Shown: piece by piece, positions 47,071-55,993 of the stretch
Layout: each line of letters opens with the position of its first letter
How positions within the stretch are numbered: the stretch's first letter is position 1
Assembly (NCBI RefSeq): GCF_001614315.2
Contig: NZ_LVEG02000004.1
Location: 248,001 to 312,000 of the forward strand
Length of the DNA: 64,000 nucleotides
Direction of reading: 5' to 3'
From: Halofilum ochraceum
GTDB taxonomy: Bacteria > Pseudomonadota > Gammaproteobacteria > XJ16 > Halofilaceae
Program-made: the position numbers and the translations under genes
The notes under the pieces: generated by a model
Told to the model about the DNA's origin: nothing
Database searches by the model: none
The model's input: the letters and a program-made list of their open reading frames with translations, nothing else

Positions 47071-47143
47071 TTATAACAATATGCTGGAGACGACGCTGGA
47101 TTTCCCCCGTAAACTGGGCACCTGGCGTGCAAGAATTGAGTTT

Positions 47144-49399
47144 ATGAAGAAAAGTACCGCCCGCTCCGCGTGGTCCTGGCTGCGCGAGTACTGGCTTAGT
47201 CCGCGCCGAATCCGCTTCTGGGTCGCGGCCGTCGCGATCCTGTACACGGTTCTCGGCTTCCTGGTCCTGCCCTGGTTGGCGACCGCGTATGCGGTGAATG
47301 TGGCGGAGGACGATCTCGGCCGCGATCTGCGCATCGAAACGGTCCGTACGAATCCGTTCACGCTCACCCTGGAGATCGAGGATCTCGCGCTGGACGACTT
47401 CGATGGCCACGAACTCGTCGGCTTCGAGCGCCTGTTCGTCGATGTCGCCTGGTCGAGCCTGTGGGAGTGGACGACCGTTATACCCGCGGCGCAGCTGGAA
47501 GGCGCCCGCGTGCACGAGGAACAATTTGATTCGGGGGGAACCCGTTTCACCCGTCTGCTGGGCGAGTTCCAGCGCCGACCGCTGCCGCGCGCCGGTCCGG
47601 ACGAGGCCATCATCCGGCCCATACGGACCGATGGGGCCGCGCCGGTCGCGCTGCACGACATCGATTTCTCGCTCGAGGACTTCATTCTCGCCGACGGTGC
47701 GGTCGCACCTTTTCAGGTCAGCGGTCGCTTCGACCTCGGCGGGGCGTTCGCTTTTGATGGCAGCGTGCAGCTGCTGCCGGCGCTCGATCTCGCCGGGACG
47801 CTCGATGTTGATGACGTGGCTTTAGCGCTGGCGGAGCCCTTCGCCCAGCGTATCGCGAACATTCGGGTCGACAGTGGCAGCCTCAGCACGGAAGGCGAAC
47901 TGCGCAGCGGCCCAGACGATCCGCTGACCTATGCGGGGAGCGCCCGGATTGATGCCCTGGATATCGGCGAACGCGAGGGTGGCGAGGATGTCGTGGGCTG
48001 GCAGGCGCTCACGATCGATGAGATCGATTTCGGTCTCGGCACACGGTCTCTGGAACTGTCGGTTATCCGACTCGAGGGGCCATCCGCCCGGGTATTCATC
48101 GCCGAGGACCGCAGCACGAATCTGGGGGAACTGCTGGTGGATCAGCCCGCGGCGGCGGAGCCGGCACAGGAGCAGGAGACCGAGCCGTTCGATATCGTGA
48201 TCGGCGGCCTCCGCCTCGATGGCGGTGTACTCGCCTTTACGGACCGTTCTCTGCCGCTGCCGTTCGCAACACGCGTGCAGCAACTCAGCGGCGGCATTTC
48301 ACGGCTCGCGCCCGGGCAGGAGGAGCCGGCGCGGGTTGACCTGCAAGGTCAGGTCGCGGATTACGGTCAGGCCCGGATCGACGGGGAGTTGAACCCGTGG
48401 AATCCGCTCAGCAGCACCCGGGTCGATCTGGTTCTCGAGAACCTGGATATCCCGGAGTTGACGCCCTACGCGGTCCAGTTCGCAGGTCGCCGCATCGCCG
48501 CGGGCCGTATGGACCTCGATCTCGGCTACGTGCTGGATGACGGCCGTCTCGACGCGCGCAACAGTATTGTTCTGCGGGATCTGCAGCTGGGGGAACGCTT
48601 CGAACACCCGAATGCGACGAATCTGCCGCTGGGTCTGGCGATCGCGCTACTCAAGGACAGCGACGGCGTGATCAGTGTTGATATACCGGTCCAGGGGAAC
48701 GTCAACGATCCCGAGTTCTCGTTCGGACCGGCGATCCGGCAGGCGCTCACGGATATTCTGAAAGACATTGTCAGTTCACCGTTCAACCTGTTGGCCAGCA
48801 TTGTGGGCGGCGACCCCGATGAACTCGCAAAGGTGGCCTTCGCTCCCGGTTCCAGCGAGATTCCGCCGCCGCAGCGTGAACGCCTTGACCAGCTGCGCAG
48901 CGCGCTCGAGAAACGGCCGGAACTCGCGATCGAGCTCCCGGGGCCGTATGCACCGGAGTTGGATCGCCCGGCGCTCCAGCGCCAGCGTGCCCGGGCGGCC
49001 CTGGTCGAGCGGCTCGACGAGGCGGGCGTCGAGGTCGCCAACCCCAGCCTGAGTGCCGCGGATACCCGCAACACGCTGGAAGCGATGTTTGCCGATCGGT
49101 ATCCGCGGCGGTCGCTTGCCGAGGTCCGTGAACGCTTCACCACGGCGGAAAGTGACGAGGAGCCGGAGTTCGATGCCGCCGAGTACCGCGAGCACCTCGC
49201 CGCTGAGGTAAGCGCCGCCGAGGAGGTCACCGAAGAGGATCTCGCCGCGCTGGCGCAGGCCCGCGCCGACGCCGTCCGCAGCTACATCCTGGGCGAGGGT
49301 GACCCGTCGGTCGAACCTGGTCGGGTCCGCTGGCTGGCACCGGCAGAAGTGGAGGCCGATGACTCGGTCGTCCTGGAGATCGGTCTTGACGCCCAATGA
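47144..49399 (+). CDS. DUF748 (AsmA/YhdP-related) envelope protein
   Basis: 751 residues. An N-terminal membrane anchor (about 18-47) is followed by a long beta-rich region with repeated patterns (IETVRTNPFTLTLEIEDLAL; FDIVIGGLRLDGGVLAFTDRS; LPLGLAIALLKDSDGVISVD) and a helical C-terminus (EERARALV-like EPAQ stretches). DUF748 proteins are thought to sit between the membranes and relate to AsmA-type lipid transport. It is shorter than the usual 1,000 or more residues. Start ATG 47144 is chosen; ATG 47081 lies in the attC remnant of cassette 3. Confidence 0.85.
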   Translation: MKKSTARSAWSWLREYWLSPRRIRFWVAAVAILYTVLGFLVLPWLATAYAVNVAEDDLGRDLRIETVRTNPFTLTLEIEDLALDDFDGHELVGFERLFVDVAWSSLWEWTTVIPAAQLEGARVHEEQFDSGGTRFTRLLGEFQRRPLPRAGPDEAIIRPIRTDGAAPVALHDIDFSLEDFILADGAVAPFQVSGRFDLGGAFAFDGSVQLLPALDLAGTLDVDDVALALAEPFAQRIANIRVDSGSLSTEGELRSGPDDPLTYAGSARIDALDIGEREGGEDVVGWQALTIDEIDFGLGTRSLELSVIRLEGPSARVFIAEDRSTNLGELLVDQPAAAEPAQEQETEPFDIVIGGLRLDGGVLAFTDRSLPLPFATRVQQLSGGISRLAPGQEEPARVDLQGQVADYGQARIDGELNPWNPLSSTRVDLVLENLDIPELTPYAVQFAGRRIAAGRMDLDLGYVLDDGRLDARNSIVLRDLQLGERFEHPNATNLPLGLAIALLKDSDGVISVDIPVQGNVNDPEFSFGPAIRQALTDILKDIVSSPFNLLASIVGGDPDELAKVAFAPGSSEIPPPQRERLDQLRSALEKRPELAIELPGPYAPELDRPALQRQRARAALVERLDEAGVEVANPSLSAADTRNTLEAMFADRYPRRSLAEVRERFTTAESDEEPEFDAAEYREHLAAEVSAAEEVTEEDLAALAQARADAVRSYILGEGDPSVEPGRVRWLAPAEVEADDSVVLEIGLDAQ

Positions 49400-49835
49400 G
49401 CCCGAACTCCCGGGGGATGGAAGTCCAAAAAAAAGAGCCGCAGGGTATGCGGCTCGAAGGGGGGGAGGGGATTCCCTGATTGCCATTCATCGAACCACGC
49501 TTTCGGCTGTGTTCGATGCTGCGCATTATCCATATTCCAGGTGAACGGGGCCTTGTGACGCGGTTACGGCGTATTCATCCGCGCTCGGTGCCGTCGAGAT
49601 ATTGAGATGCTCGTGGTCTACCTTCCGATCGAGCAGGTCGGCGCAAGCCCCCGGGCACTGTCTCGAAATATGGATCCCGGCAACCGCAGTGCTTGCAGTC
49701 GTGGCGTAGTCGACACTATGCAATCGGCGCGATCATCTATGGGGACGTCGTCGAGGTTTACGTGGGTGCGTACGGTTCCGGCTCCGGATATATAATGAAC
49801 CTCCATGCCCGGTTGTTTACGGTGACGGAGTGACC
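49400..49835. other. Intergenic space after DUF748
   Basis: About 435 bases. A strong hairpin GAGCCGC (49435-49441)/GCGGCTC (49449-49455) has eight A on its left, so as an intrinsic terminator it reads on the minus strand; it may still end the DUF748 transcript through its stem. No credible gene is seen in the remainder; short frames on both strands lack ribosome sites and family features. Confidence 0.5.
49427..49455 (-). terminator. Intrinsic terminator (minus orientation)
   Basis: On the minus strand GAGCCGC-ATACCCT-GCGGCTC is followed directly by eight T. Stem 7 bp, loop 7. No minus-strand gene ends close by, which is odd; it may work in both directions or be a leftover. Confidence 0.55.
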
Positions 49836-50228
49836 ATGAGTGATGGACTGGGGGAGAGTGACCTTTCGCGTGTCGTGTTCCTCAGTGAAATCGGGGACGA
49901 TGTGGCTGCTGAGGAGGTCCGCGACGCGATGGCGAAGCGGTTCAATCTTGGTGCGGAGGCGCTCGCGCGCTTGTTTGCGGGCCCGCCCGTGGTCGTCAAG
50001 AGCAACCTCGATCCGGATACCGCCCTCCGCTATAAGCTCGCCATCGAGGCAACGGGCGCGAAGTGCAGGATCGAGACCATGCCCGCTGAGAGGGATACCG
50101 ATCGTCAGGGTTACCTCGATCGACGCCAGCACGAGCGCCGGCGAGGGCTGGACCGTCGCGAACGGACGCGTGCGGAAGCCATCACTCCCGACCGGCGGCA
50201 GGGCGATCGGCGCAAAGACTCAAAGTGA
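49836..50228 (+). CDS. Small protein with L7/L12-like ClpS-type segment
   Basis: 130 residues. The segment FAGPPVVVKSNLDPDTALRYKLAIEATGAKCRIE (about 47-80) resembles the L7/L12 C-terminal-like fold found in several uncharacterised proteins; the tail is strongly basic and repetitive (RRQHERRRGLDRRERTR, DRRQGDRR), possibly binding nucleic acid. The start ATG 49836 has GGAG 6 bases upstream; GTG 49830 is also in frame. It precedes the 50341 gene in the same direction. Role unknown. Confidence 0.6.
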   Translation: MSDGLGESDLSRVVFLSEIGDDVAAEEVRDAMAKRFNLGAEALARLFAGPPVVVKSNLDPDTALRYKLAIEATGAKCRIETMPAERDTDRQGYLDRRQHERRRGLDRRERTRAEAITPDRRQGDRRKDSK

Positions 50229-50340
50229 CGTGGTGACAGGGCACGGGGAAGGGTGGCATGAGGCCTCCGTCTTACGTGGTGGTGGGCGGTCTTCGAGCAG
50301 TGATGTCACTCGGCCCTCTGGTCAATCCGCTGGAGTTCGT

Positions 50341-51036
50341 ATGAATGCTGAGACACGGAACTGGTCCCACGAATCGATCTGTCTGCGTCCCCGGGAACTG
50401 GACGCGGAGTCGATCGCGGCGGAGGTCGCCCCGCGCACATGCCGGGTCGATTTCGACGCGCCCGGTTTCTGTGTCATTAACGTTGGGCGGGACATCAATC
50501 CGGTCGGCTTCCGGCAACTCATGGCGGATCTCAAGCGGGAGATGGCGGGGATCCACGAGGCTGCGAGCGGGAAGACGCTGGCGTACCTGTCGGCGGGGCG
50601 GTTCGATCAGCAGGAAACGACCCGGCTGCATCTCGACGGCGGGCCGGATGAGTGTCTGTTGATGCTCGGTTATGAGCCGTCCCGGGTTGATTCCGAAATG
50701 GCATTCGCGGACTACGCGAAATGTGCGTTCGATCTGGGATTGTCCCCGGAGCAGTTCATGTCCGAATACAACCCGATGTTCGGGCACGCAGACGACGTCC
50801 TGCGTCCTTACACAACCCGCGTGCCATGCTTCTCGCCTCGGGATTACCGGATCGTGTGTATCAACAACTCGTGTGCCGCGTATTCGGATTCGCGACCGGC
50901 CTGGCAGGGCGTTCTCCACGGTGCGACGGTTCCGGCGCCGGATGCGTCGGAATCCCGTGTGATCAACTCGACGATGCTTGCCTCCGTGCCAGCCGGTACA
51001 CCCGATACCGTCGACGTGTCGCAGCTGACCGATTGA
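50341..51036 (+). CDS. Possible Fe(II)/2-oxoglutarate-type oxygenase
   Basis: 231 residues. The order of His97 and Asp99 (RLHLDGGPDECLLMLGYE), His193 (GVLHGATVP) and Arg206 (SRVINST) matches the HxD...H...R set of Fe(II)/2OG dioxygenases and the spacing is normal for the fold. Family assignment is my inference. ATG 50341 has GGAG at short spacing. Lies after the 49836 gene and before a convergent molbindin gene. Substrate unknown. Confidence 0.5.
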   Translation: MNAETRNWSHESICLRPRELDAESIAAEVAPRTCRVDFDAPGFCVINVGRDINPVGFRQLMADLKREMAGIHEAASGKTLAYLSAGRFDQQETTRLHLDGGPDECLLMLGYEPSRVDSEMAFADYAKCAFDLGLSPEQFMSEYNPMFGHADDVLRPYTTRVPCFSPRDYRIVCINNSCAAYSDSRPAWQGVLHGATVPAPDASESRVINSTMLASVPAGTPDTVDVSQLTD

Positions 51037-51102
51037 GCGGTCATCACGGGGCACCGCTCTTGTGTCCGCGCTGTTGCGCCGCCGTCGACGACCGGCGTGG
51101 TC

Positions 51103-51528
51103 TCAGTCGCCCACCATCAGGATCACGGCCGACGCCTTGAAGAGACCCGCGGCGGACGTCCCGGCCGCGAGGCCCAGGCGCTCGACGCTGTCCTTCGTGA
51201 CGGTCGCCGTAAGGGCGCCATCACCGGGGAGGTCGATGGTTACGACGCTGTTGACTGCACCGGTTGCGACCTCGCTGACTTTGCCAGAGAGGAAGTTGCG
51301 CGCACTTGTACGGTTCTCGGTTTCGGTCGTCACGAGCACGCTTGTGGCCTTGATCAGCGCCGTGACCGCGCCACCTTCCGTCAGACCGAGGCGCTCGGCA
51401 CTGTCATTCGTGATGTTCGCCACGATCGCCCCGGATTCGCCGATATCTACGGTGACAAGCGTGTTAACCGCACCCTGCTGCAGGCCGGCGATACGGCCAT
51501 CGAAACGATTGCGGGCACTGGTCTGCAT
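51103..51528 (-). CDS. Molbindin with two Mop (TOBE) domains
   Basis: 141 residues: two tandem Mop domains of about 68 residues each (SARNRFDGRIAGLQQGAVNT and SARNFLSGKVSEVATGAVNS open them; each ends with a TALIKATSVLVTT / AGLFKASAVILMV strand). Such proteins bind molybdate or molybdopterin and store molybdenum in the cytoplasm. The start ATG 51528 has AGAGGTG 5 bases upstream. No modABC or Mo-enzyme genes adjoin. Convergent with the 50341 gene. Confidence 0.93.
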   Translation of the reverse strand: MQTSARNRFDGRIAGLQQGAVNTLVTVDIGESGAIVANITNDSAERLGLTEGGAVTALIKATSVLVTTETENRTSARNFLSGKVSEVATGAVNSVVTIDLPGDGALTATVTKDSVERLGLAAGTSAAGLFKASAVILMVGD

Positions 51529-51687
51529 GGTTACACCTCTTTGCAGGTAGTCTGAGGACAGAGTAACACCGCGGATACGCGCTGTCGGGCGTTGTGACTC
51601 TGACGCTGAGCGCCCGATCAAAGAACATCAGCAATGTTATTGCCAGGCGAAGAGCCCGCGGCCCCAATAGCCCGGATGGGGATGGCT

Positions 51688-52521
51688 TCAGGCGATCGGC
51701 AATGGACCGCTGGCCGCGGGCGGCGGAAACAGCCGATCCAGCTCGGCAAGCTGTTCCCGGTCGAGCGTCACCTCGGCCGCGGCGCGGTTCTCGGCCTGCC
51801 GGTCGGGGTTGCTCGTCTTCGGGATGGCGATGACGTCGTCCTGCGCCTGCAGCCAGGCGAGTGCGGCCTGGGCGGGCGTGATGCCGTTGCGCTCGGCGAA
51901 ATCGCGCAGGGCGCGCTGTCTCAGCAGGCGACCCTGGCCGAGCGGGCAGTAGGCCATCGCGGGGATCCCGTGCGCGCGCATCCAGGGCAGCGGATCGCGC
52001 TCGATGGCCCGTTCGCCGAGGTGGTACAGGAGCTGGTTGGCGCTGCAGGCGTCGCCGCCGGGCACCTGCCACAGATCGGCCAGATCAGCCGCGTCGAAAT
52101 TACTCACGCCCCAGTGGCGGATCAGTCCATCGCGCTGCAGATCCTCGAACCCGGCGACCGCTTCGGCGAGATCGGCGCCGCCGCGCCAGTGCAGCAGGTA
52201 GAGATCGATCCGGTCCGTGCCGAGGCGTTCAAGGCTCGCCTCGCAGGCCGCTCGGACCCCGGCGCGTGAGGCGTTGTGTGGGTAGACCTTGCTGAGGAGG
52301 AAGAGCGCCTCGCGCCGGTTCCCCATGGCCTCGCCGACGATGCGCTCGGCCTCACCGTCGCCGTACATCTCCGCCGTGTCGATCAGCGTCAGACCGGCGT
52401 CGATGCCGGCGCGCACGGCCGCGACCTCACGCTCGCGTTCCCGGCGCCTGTCGCCCATGTGCCAGGTACCCTGGCCGAGCGTGGGAACGTATTCACCGCT
52501 GGGCAGCGCAACGTTTTTCAT
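51688..52521 (-). CDS. Aldo/keto reductase
   Basis: 277 residues. NADPH-dependent carbonyl reduction; the catalytic tetrad is Asp48, Tyr53 (IDTAEMYGDG), Lys78 (LLSKVYP) and His111 (YLLHWRG). GVSNFDAADL and AIPKTSNPDR are the family's substrate- and cofactor-binding motifs; the short length and LPSGEYVPTLGQGTW start suit the bacterial AKR5-like group (YeaE/DkgA relatives). Substrate cannot be read from sequence. Single gene. Confidence 0.92.
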   Translation of the reverse strand: MKNVALPSGEYVPTLGQGTWHMGDRRREREREVAAVRAGIDAGLTLIDTAEMYGDGEAERIVGEAMGNRREALFLLSKVYPHNASRAGVRAACEASLERLGTDRIDLYLLHWRGGADLAEAVAGFEDLQRDGLIRHWGVSNFDAADLADLWQVPGGDACSANQLLYHLGERAIERDPLPWMRAHGIPAMAYCPLGQGRLLRQRALRDFAERNGITPAQAALAWLQAQDDVIAIPKTSNPDRQAENRAAAEVTLDREQLAELDRLFPPPAASGPLPIA

Positions 52522-52770
52522 CGGGACTCCTGATGCTCAGCGGACGCGCAATGGCCTACTCCGATTGTACCGGTTGACCCGGGACGATCGGGATATCGGA
52601 GGTCGATCTTCAGAGTGCTTACTCCATGGCTACGTGCATACGGTCGTGCCTTGCACCCGGTATGGCGTACCATTTCACGGGATACGCCGGTCCCGAGCGG
52701 GCCGTACACGGGGCATGGCCCGTTCGTCTTCCCCGCGATCCCGTTACCCCCCGCACTGGAGCAACAAGCG

Positions 52771-53313
52771 ATGAGCAGCTTTACCGAACGCGTGATCGGC
52801 GCGGCCAAACTCGAATCCCGCATCTACGAAGAGGTCGAGCACGACAAAGGCGCCATGGGCCAGGCCATCGCTGTCGTGTTGCTGTCCAGTGTCGCCGCCG
52901 GCATCGGCAGCGCGCTCTACATGGATCTGGGAACCGCCCTGGTCGTAGGCAGCATCGCCGCGCTGGTGGGTTGGCTCGTCTGGGCGTTTCTGACCTGGCT
53001 GATCGGGACGAAGCTGCTGCCGGAAGCGGAGACCGAGGCCGACATGGGGCAGTTGCTGCGCACCGTCGGCTTCGCCTCCGCGCCGGGCATGCTGCGTTTC
53101 CTGGGTGTGCTCCCGGGCATCGGCGGGCTGCTCGTGCTCGCCTGTGATCTGTGGATGCTTGCCGCCATGGTCGTCGGTGTTCGCCAGGCCCTAGACTACA
53201 AGAGTACCTGGCGGGCGCTGGGCGTCTGCGTGATCGGGTGGGTCGTGCTGATCGTGGTGCAGGGCGCGGTGTTCGCGATGGTCGGTGCCCCCGGGACGCC
53301 GGCGAGCGCGTGA
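52771..53313 (+). CDS. YIP1-family membrane protein
   Basis: 180 residues, about five membrane helices between 25 and 172. SFTERVIGAAKLESRIYEEVEHD at the start, WLIGTKLLPEAETEADMGQLLRTVGFASAPGMLRFL in the middle and DYKSTWRALGVCVIG near the end match the bacterial YIP1 family. Role unknown. ATG 52771 is preceded by GGAG about 10 bases up; the frame is open upstream without homology. Confidence 0.82.
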   Translation: MSSFTERVIGAAKLESRIYEEVEHDKGAMGQAIAVVLLSSVAAGIGSALYMDLGTALVVGSIAALVGWLVWAFLTWLIGTKLLPEAETEADMGQLLRTVGFASAPGMLRFLGVLPGIGGLLVLACDLWMLAAMVVGVRQALDYKSTWRALGVCVIGWVVLIVVQGAVFAMVGAPGTPASA

Positions 53314-53367
53314 GACCCATGGTGGCGCTCCGGCCTCCGGAATCCGACTGACCCGTACCAACGGTGG

Positions 53368-53862
53368 TTACTCCGCGGCTTCTCCGCCCGCCAGAGCGGT
53401 TTCGATCGTTTCGATGACATCCGCGGAGCGCGGCTCGGTCTGACTGTCCCAGAGGCCCGCCAGATCGCCGTCGGTGCCGACGAGGTATTTGTGGAAGTTC
53501 CATTGCGGGCGGGCGACGTCGCCCAGTTCGGACGCGATGTCGCGATAGAAGGGGTGTTCGTCCGGCGGTATCACATGCTGCTTCGCCGTCAGGGGAAACG
53601 AGACCCCGTACTCGCGTCTGCAGAACGCGCGGATCTCCTCCTCGTCGCCAGGCTCCTGCTCACCGAAATCGTTGGACGGTACGCCGATCACCGTCAGTCC
53701 CTGGTCGGCGTACTGTTCGTGCAGCGCCTGGAGGCCCGCATACTGCGGTGTCGTGCCGCACTCGGACGCGGTGTTGACGACCAGAATCGGACCGTCGGCA
53801 TGATCCCGCAGGCGAATCGTGCCGCCGTTGATCGCGGGGAATTCATGGTCATGGAGATGCAT
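53368..53862 (-). CDS. Glutathione peroxidase family protein
   Basis: 164 residues. Thioredoxin-fold peroxidase; the peroxidatic Cys35 lies in NTASECGTTPQY (usual NVASKCGxTxQY), with GVPSNDFGEQEPGDEEEI and WNFHKYLVGTDG completing the active-site Gln/Trp set. Likely reduces peroxides with thioredoxin or glutathione. Start ATG 53862 gives a typical family N-terminus; the open frame upstream is unrelated. No regulator adjoins except the divergent LuxR gene. Confidence 0.9.
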   Translation of the reverse strand: MHLHDHEFPAINGGTIRLRDHADGPILVVNTASECGTTPQYAGLQALHEQYADQGLTVIGVPSNDFGEQEPGDEEEIRAFCRREYGVSFPLTAKQHVIPPDEHPFYRDIASELGDVARPQWNFHKYLVGTDGDLAGLWDSQTEPRSADVIETIETALAGGEAAE

Positions 53863-54187
53863 CGGCAGCCTTGACGCGTTGGGTCCCGTGGCAGGGTCGC
53901 GCTGAACGGGCATCCGTTCAAGAGGCGCTGGATCCGGGCCTCCGTATATGGGGCGGACCCGGATCGCGCGGGCGGCGATCCTGAACGCCGTCGGCGACGA
54001 TCGGGTCAGGACTCTGCAGGGCCGTTTTCCGCGGTCGCGCTGGCGCACGCCCTTTCGGGGAGGCACGATAGCAGGTGACCGTCGGCGGTAGTTACCGGGG
54101 TGGCCATGGTCTATTCGGTGGCATTTTTCGTGCATCCCGCAGCAGGGATCGGATCGGTCGCTCAGGCATGGCGATGGAGGGGGAGCG
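53863..54187. other. Intergenic space between gpx and LuxR-type gene
   Basis: 325 bases between divergently read genes. A GGGGGAGCG ribosome site lies at the right end. I see no gene, hairpin or clear operator. Confidence 0.4.
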
Positions 54188-55372
54188 ATGGGTGTGCGAC
54201 GTCGACAGGGGGCGAAACGCATCAGCGATCGCGACCTGAACGAGCTGACGGGCGCGATCTATTCAACGGTTGAGGCGCCCGATCAGTGGCCCTCCGTGCT
54301 TGCGCGGATCGCTGCCGCCCTCCACGCGAAATCCGGCCTCGTGCGCATGCTGGATCTGCGCGAGCGACGCGCCGTCCTGTCCAGCCACCATTACAACCTC
54401 GATACCGATCTGCAGACCGAGTATTGCGGTGGGCTCGTGATGAACGATCCCTATCTGGAGGCACTCAAGCGGTTGCCCGTGGGGCAAATGGTTACCAACG
54501 ACGGGCTCATCGATCTCGATCGAATGCGGGATACGGAGTTCTACCAGGAGTACATGAGGCCACTGGACAATCACTTCATTGTCGGCGGCTTCCTCGAACG
54601 CGCAGACGACGGGCGCCATTCGATCATCGGTTTTCATCGGCATTCGGGCAGCGAGCAGTTCTCGCGGTCGGAGCTCCGTGTGATTCAGTGGCTCGCCCCC
54701 CACGTGAAACAGGCGATGCACCTGCAGCGCGTTCTGGGTCACCATCGCAACCGCGCCGATTCGGCCGAGCGCGCGCTCGATACGATGGCGGTGGCGTGCC
54801 TGCTTCTCGATCGACAGGGCCGTATGGTGCATGCCAACGAGACGGGCGAGCGGCTCGTGCGCCTGGGGTGCGGTTTGCGGGTTCGGGATGGACGGGTCGT
54901 GTCGGACGATTCCCGTGTCATGACCATGATCGCCGAGCTGACGGCCCAGGCGGAGAACGCCCCGGCGGGGCGGGAATGCCTCGCATCCCGCAGTGTGCTC
55001 GTCCCCGCCGCTGAGTCCGCTGCGGCAAACCTGCTCGTGGTGGGGATGCCCATCGCGCAAGCGGTGTCGACCATGGGGGAGGAGTGGCCGGCGGCCCGCG
55101 TGGCGCTGTACGTCGGTGATCTCGACGATACCGGTGTGCTGCGCCCGGAGGTCCTGTGCGCGATCTATGACCTGACGCCGGCCGAGGCGCGTCTCGCGGT
55201 CGCGGTGGGGCGGGGACGCGAACTCTCCAGACTGAGCGCGGACTGGAACGTCTCGAACGAAACGCTGCGCAGCCAGCTCAAGGCCGTCTTTGCAAAAACC
55301 GGCGTCAACCGCCAGGTCGAGCTCGTTCGGCTTCTCGCCGGCGCCCCCTGGAAAGTGGCCGCACCGGCATAA
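54188..55372 (+). CDS. LuxR-type helix-turn-helix regulator, paralog 1
   Basis: 394 residues. The first about 190 look like a GAF/PAS-type sensor (DLNELTGAIYSTVEAPDQWPSVL, VIGFHRHSG-like), the middle a PAS-like half (ALDTMAVACLLLDRQGRMVHAN), and the C-terminus a LuxR/GerE-type HTH: YDLTPAEARLAVAVGRGRELSRL, SNETLRSQLKAVFAKTGVNRQVELVRLL. The same arrangement and closing motif occur in the gene at 60274. Ligand unknown. ATG 54188 with GGGGGAGCG upstream. Confidence 0.85.
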   Translation: MGVRRRQGAKRISDRDLNELTGAIYSTVEAPDQWPSVLARIAAALHAKSGLVRMLDLRERRAVLSSHHYNLDTDLQTEYCGGLVMNDPYLEALKRLPVGQMVTNDGLIDLDRMRDTEFYQEYMRPLDNHFIVGGFLERADDGRHSIIGFHRHSGSEQFSRSELRVIQWLAPHVKQAMHLQRVLGHHRNRADSAERALDTMAVACLLLDRQGRMVHANETGERLVRLGCGLRVRDGRVVSDDSRVMTMIAELTAQAENAPAGRECLASRSVLVPAAESAAANLLVVGMPIAQAVSTMGEEWPAARVALYVGDLDDTGVLRPEVLCAIYDLTPAEARLAVAVGRGRELSRLSADWNVSNETLRSQLKAVFAKTGVNRQVELVRLLAGAPWKVAAPA

Positions 55373-55500
55373 CCCGGACCCGCGCCTCGCCGGCACGGCA
55401 GCCGGTCCACCGTGGAATCGGAAAGCACATTCGGGAACCGGCGAGGCAACCCCCCGCTTTTGCGGCTATGTTCGTGCAACCGGCACTGCACGCGAGGCGA

Positions 55501-55971
55501 ATGGAACGCCAGGAGGTGCACGCATTGATCCATGGTCGTTCCCGCATCGACATCGCGCGCCCCGTGGCGACGGTCTATGACTTCGTCGTAGTGCGTTTCT
55601 TCGAGAATTACCCGCGCTGGTCCCCCGAGGTGCGCGAGCTGCGGGCCATGAACGATGGGCCCGTGCGCCTCGGCACCCGTGGCCGTCAGGTGCGCGTCGA
55701 CCATGGGCGGCGCAGCGAGACGACCTTCGAGGTCACCCGACTCGAGTCCGAGCGGGCCGTCGATTTCGATGGCGATCGCCAGGCGCGTTTCGCCATCCGC
55801 TATCGCTTCGAGCCGAATGGCCCGGAGTCCACCACGCTGTATCTGGAATTCGAGCTCAAGCAGCTCGACCTGTTCATGCGTCCGTTCGAGAAACTGATCC
55901 GGCATGCGATCCAGGACGGCACCGACACAACCGTGCGCAACATCAAAGGCTTGATCGAGCGCGAACACTGA
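55501..55971 (+). CDS. SRPBCC (START/Bet v 1-like) family protein
   Basis: 156 residues from ATG 55501. A helix-grip fold is suggested by RSRIDIARPVATVYDFVVVRFFENYPRWSPEVREL and the C-terminal helix EKLIRHAIQDGTDTTVRNIKGLIE. Such domains bind hydrophobic ligands. AGGAGG at 55511-55516 lies 8 bases before an in-frame TTG (55525), which may be the real start. The LOV gene begins 22 bases after its stop, so the two are probably an operon. Confidence 0.75.
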   Translation: MERQEVHALIHGRSRIDIARPVATVYDFVVVRFFENYPRWSPEVRELRAMNDGPVRLGTRGRQVRVDHGRRSETTFEVTRLESERAVDFDGDRQARFAIRYRFEPNGPESTTLYLEFELKQLDLFMRPFEKLIRHAIQDGTDTTVRNIKGLIEREH

Positions 55972-55993
55972 CCGGACTGGTCAGGAGGCGAGC

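Larger units (their letters stand above)
44638..47077 (+). mobile_element. Integron gene-cassette array without integrase (CALIN-like)
   Basis: Three cassettes bounded by GTTRRRY-type core sites at 44638 (GTTAGGC), 45262 (GTTAGAT) and 46503 (GTTATAA). Each cassette's own attC R'' box complements its left core: GCCTAAC at 45189 with GTTAGGC, CTCTAAC at 46452 with GTTAGAT (6 of 7), TTATAAC at 47071 with GTTATAA. Genes are all + strand, closely packed and lower in GC than the surroundings. The last attC lacks a visible right half. No intI in the window. Confidence 0.82.

Noticed and set aside
49606-49806. Short frames on both strands after the DUF748 gene
   Set aside because: No ribosome site, no conserved motif, and mutually overlapping opposite frames.
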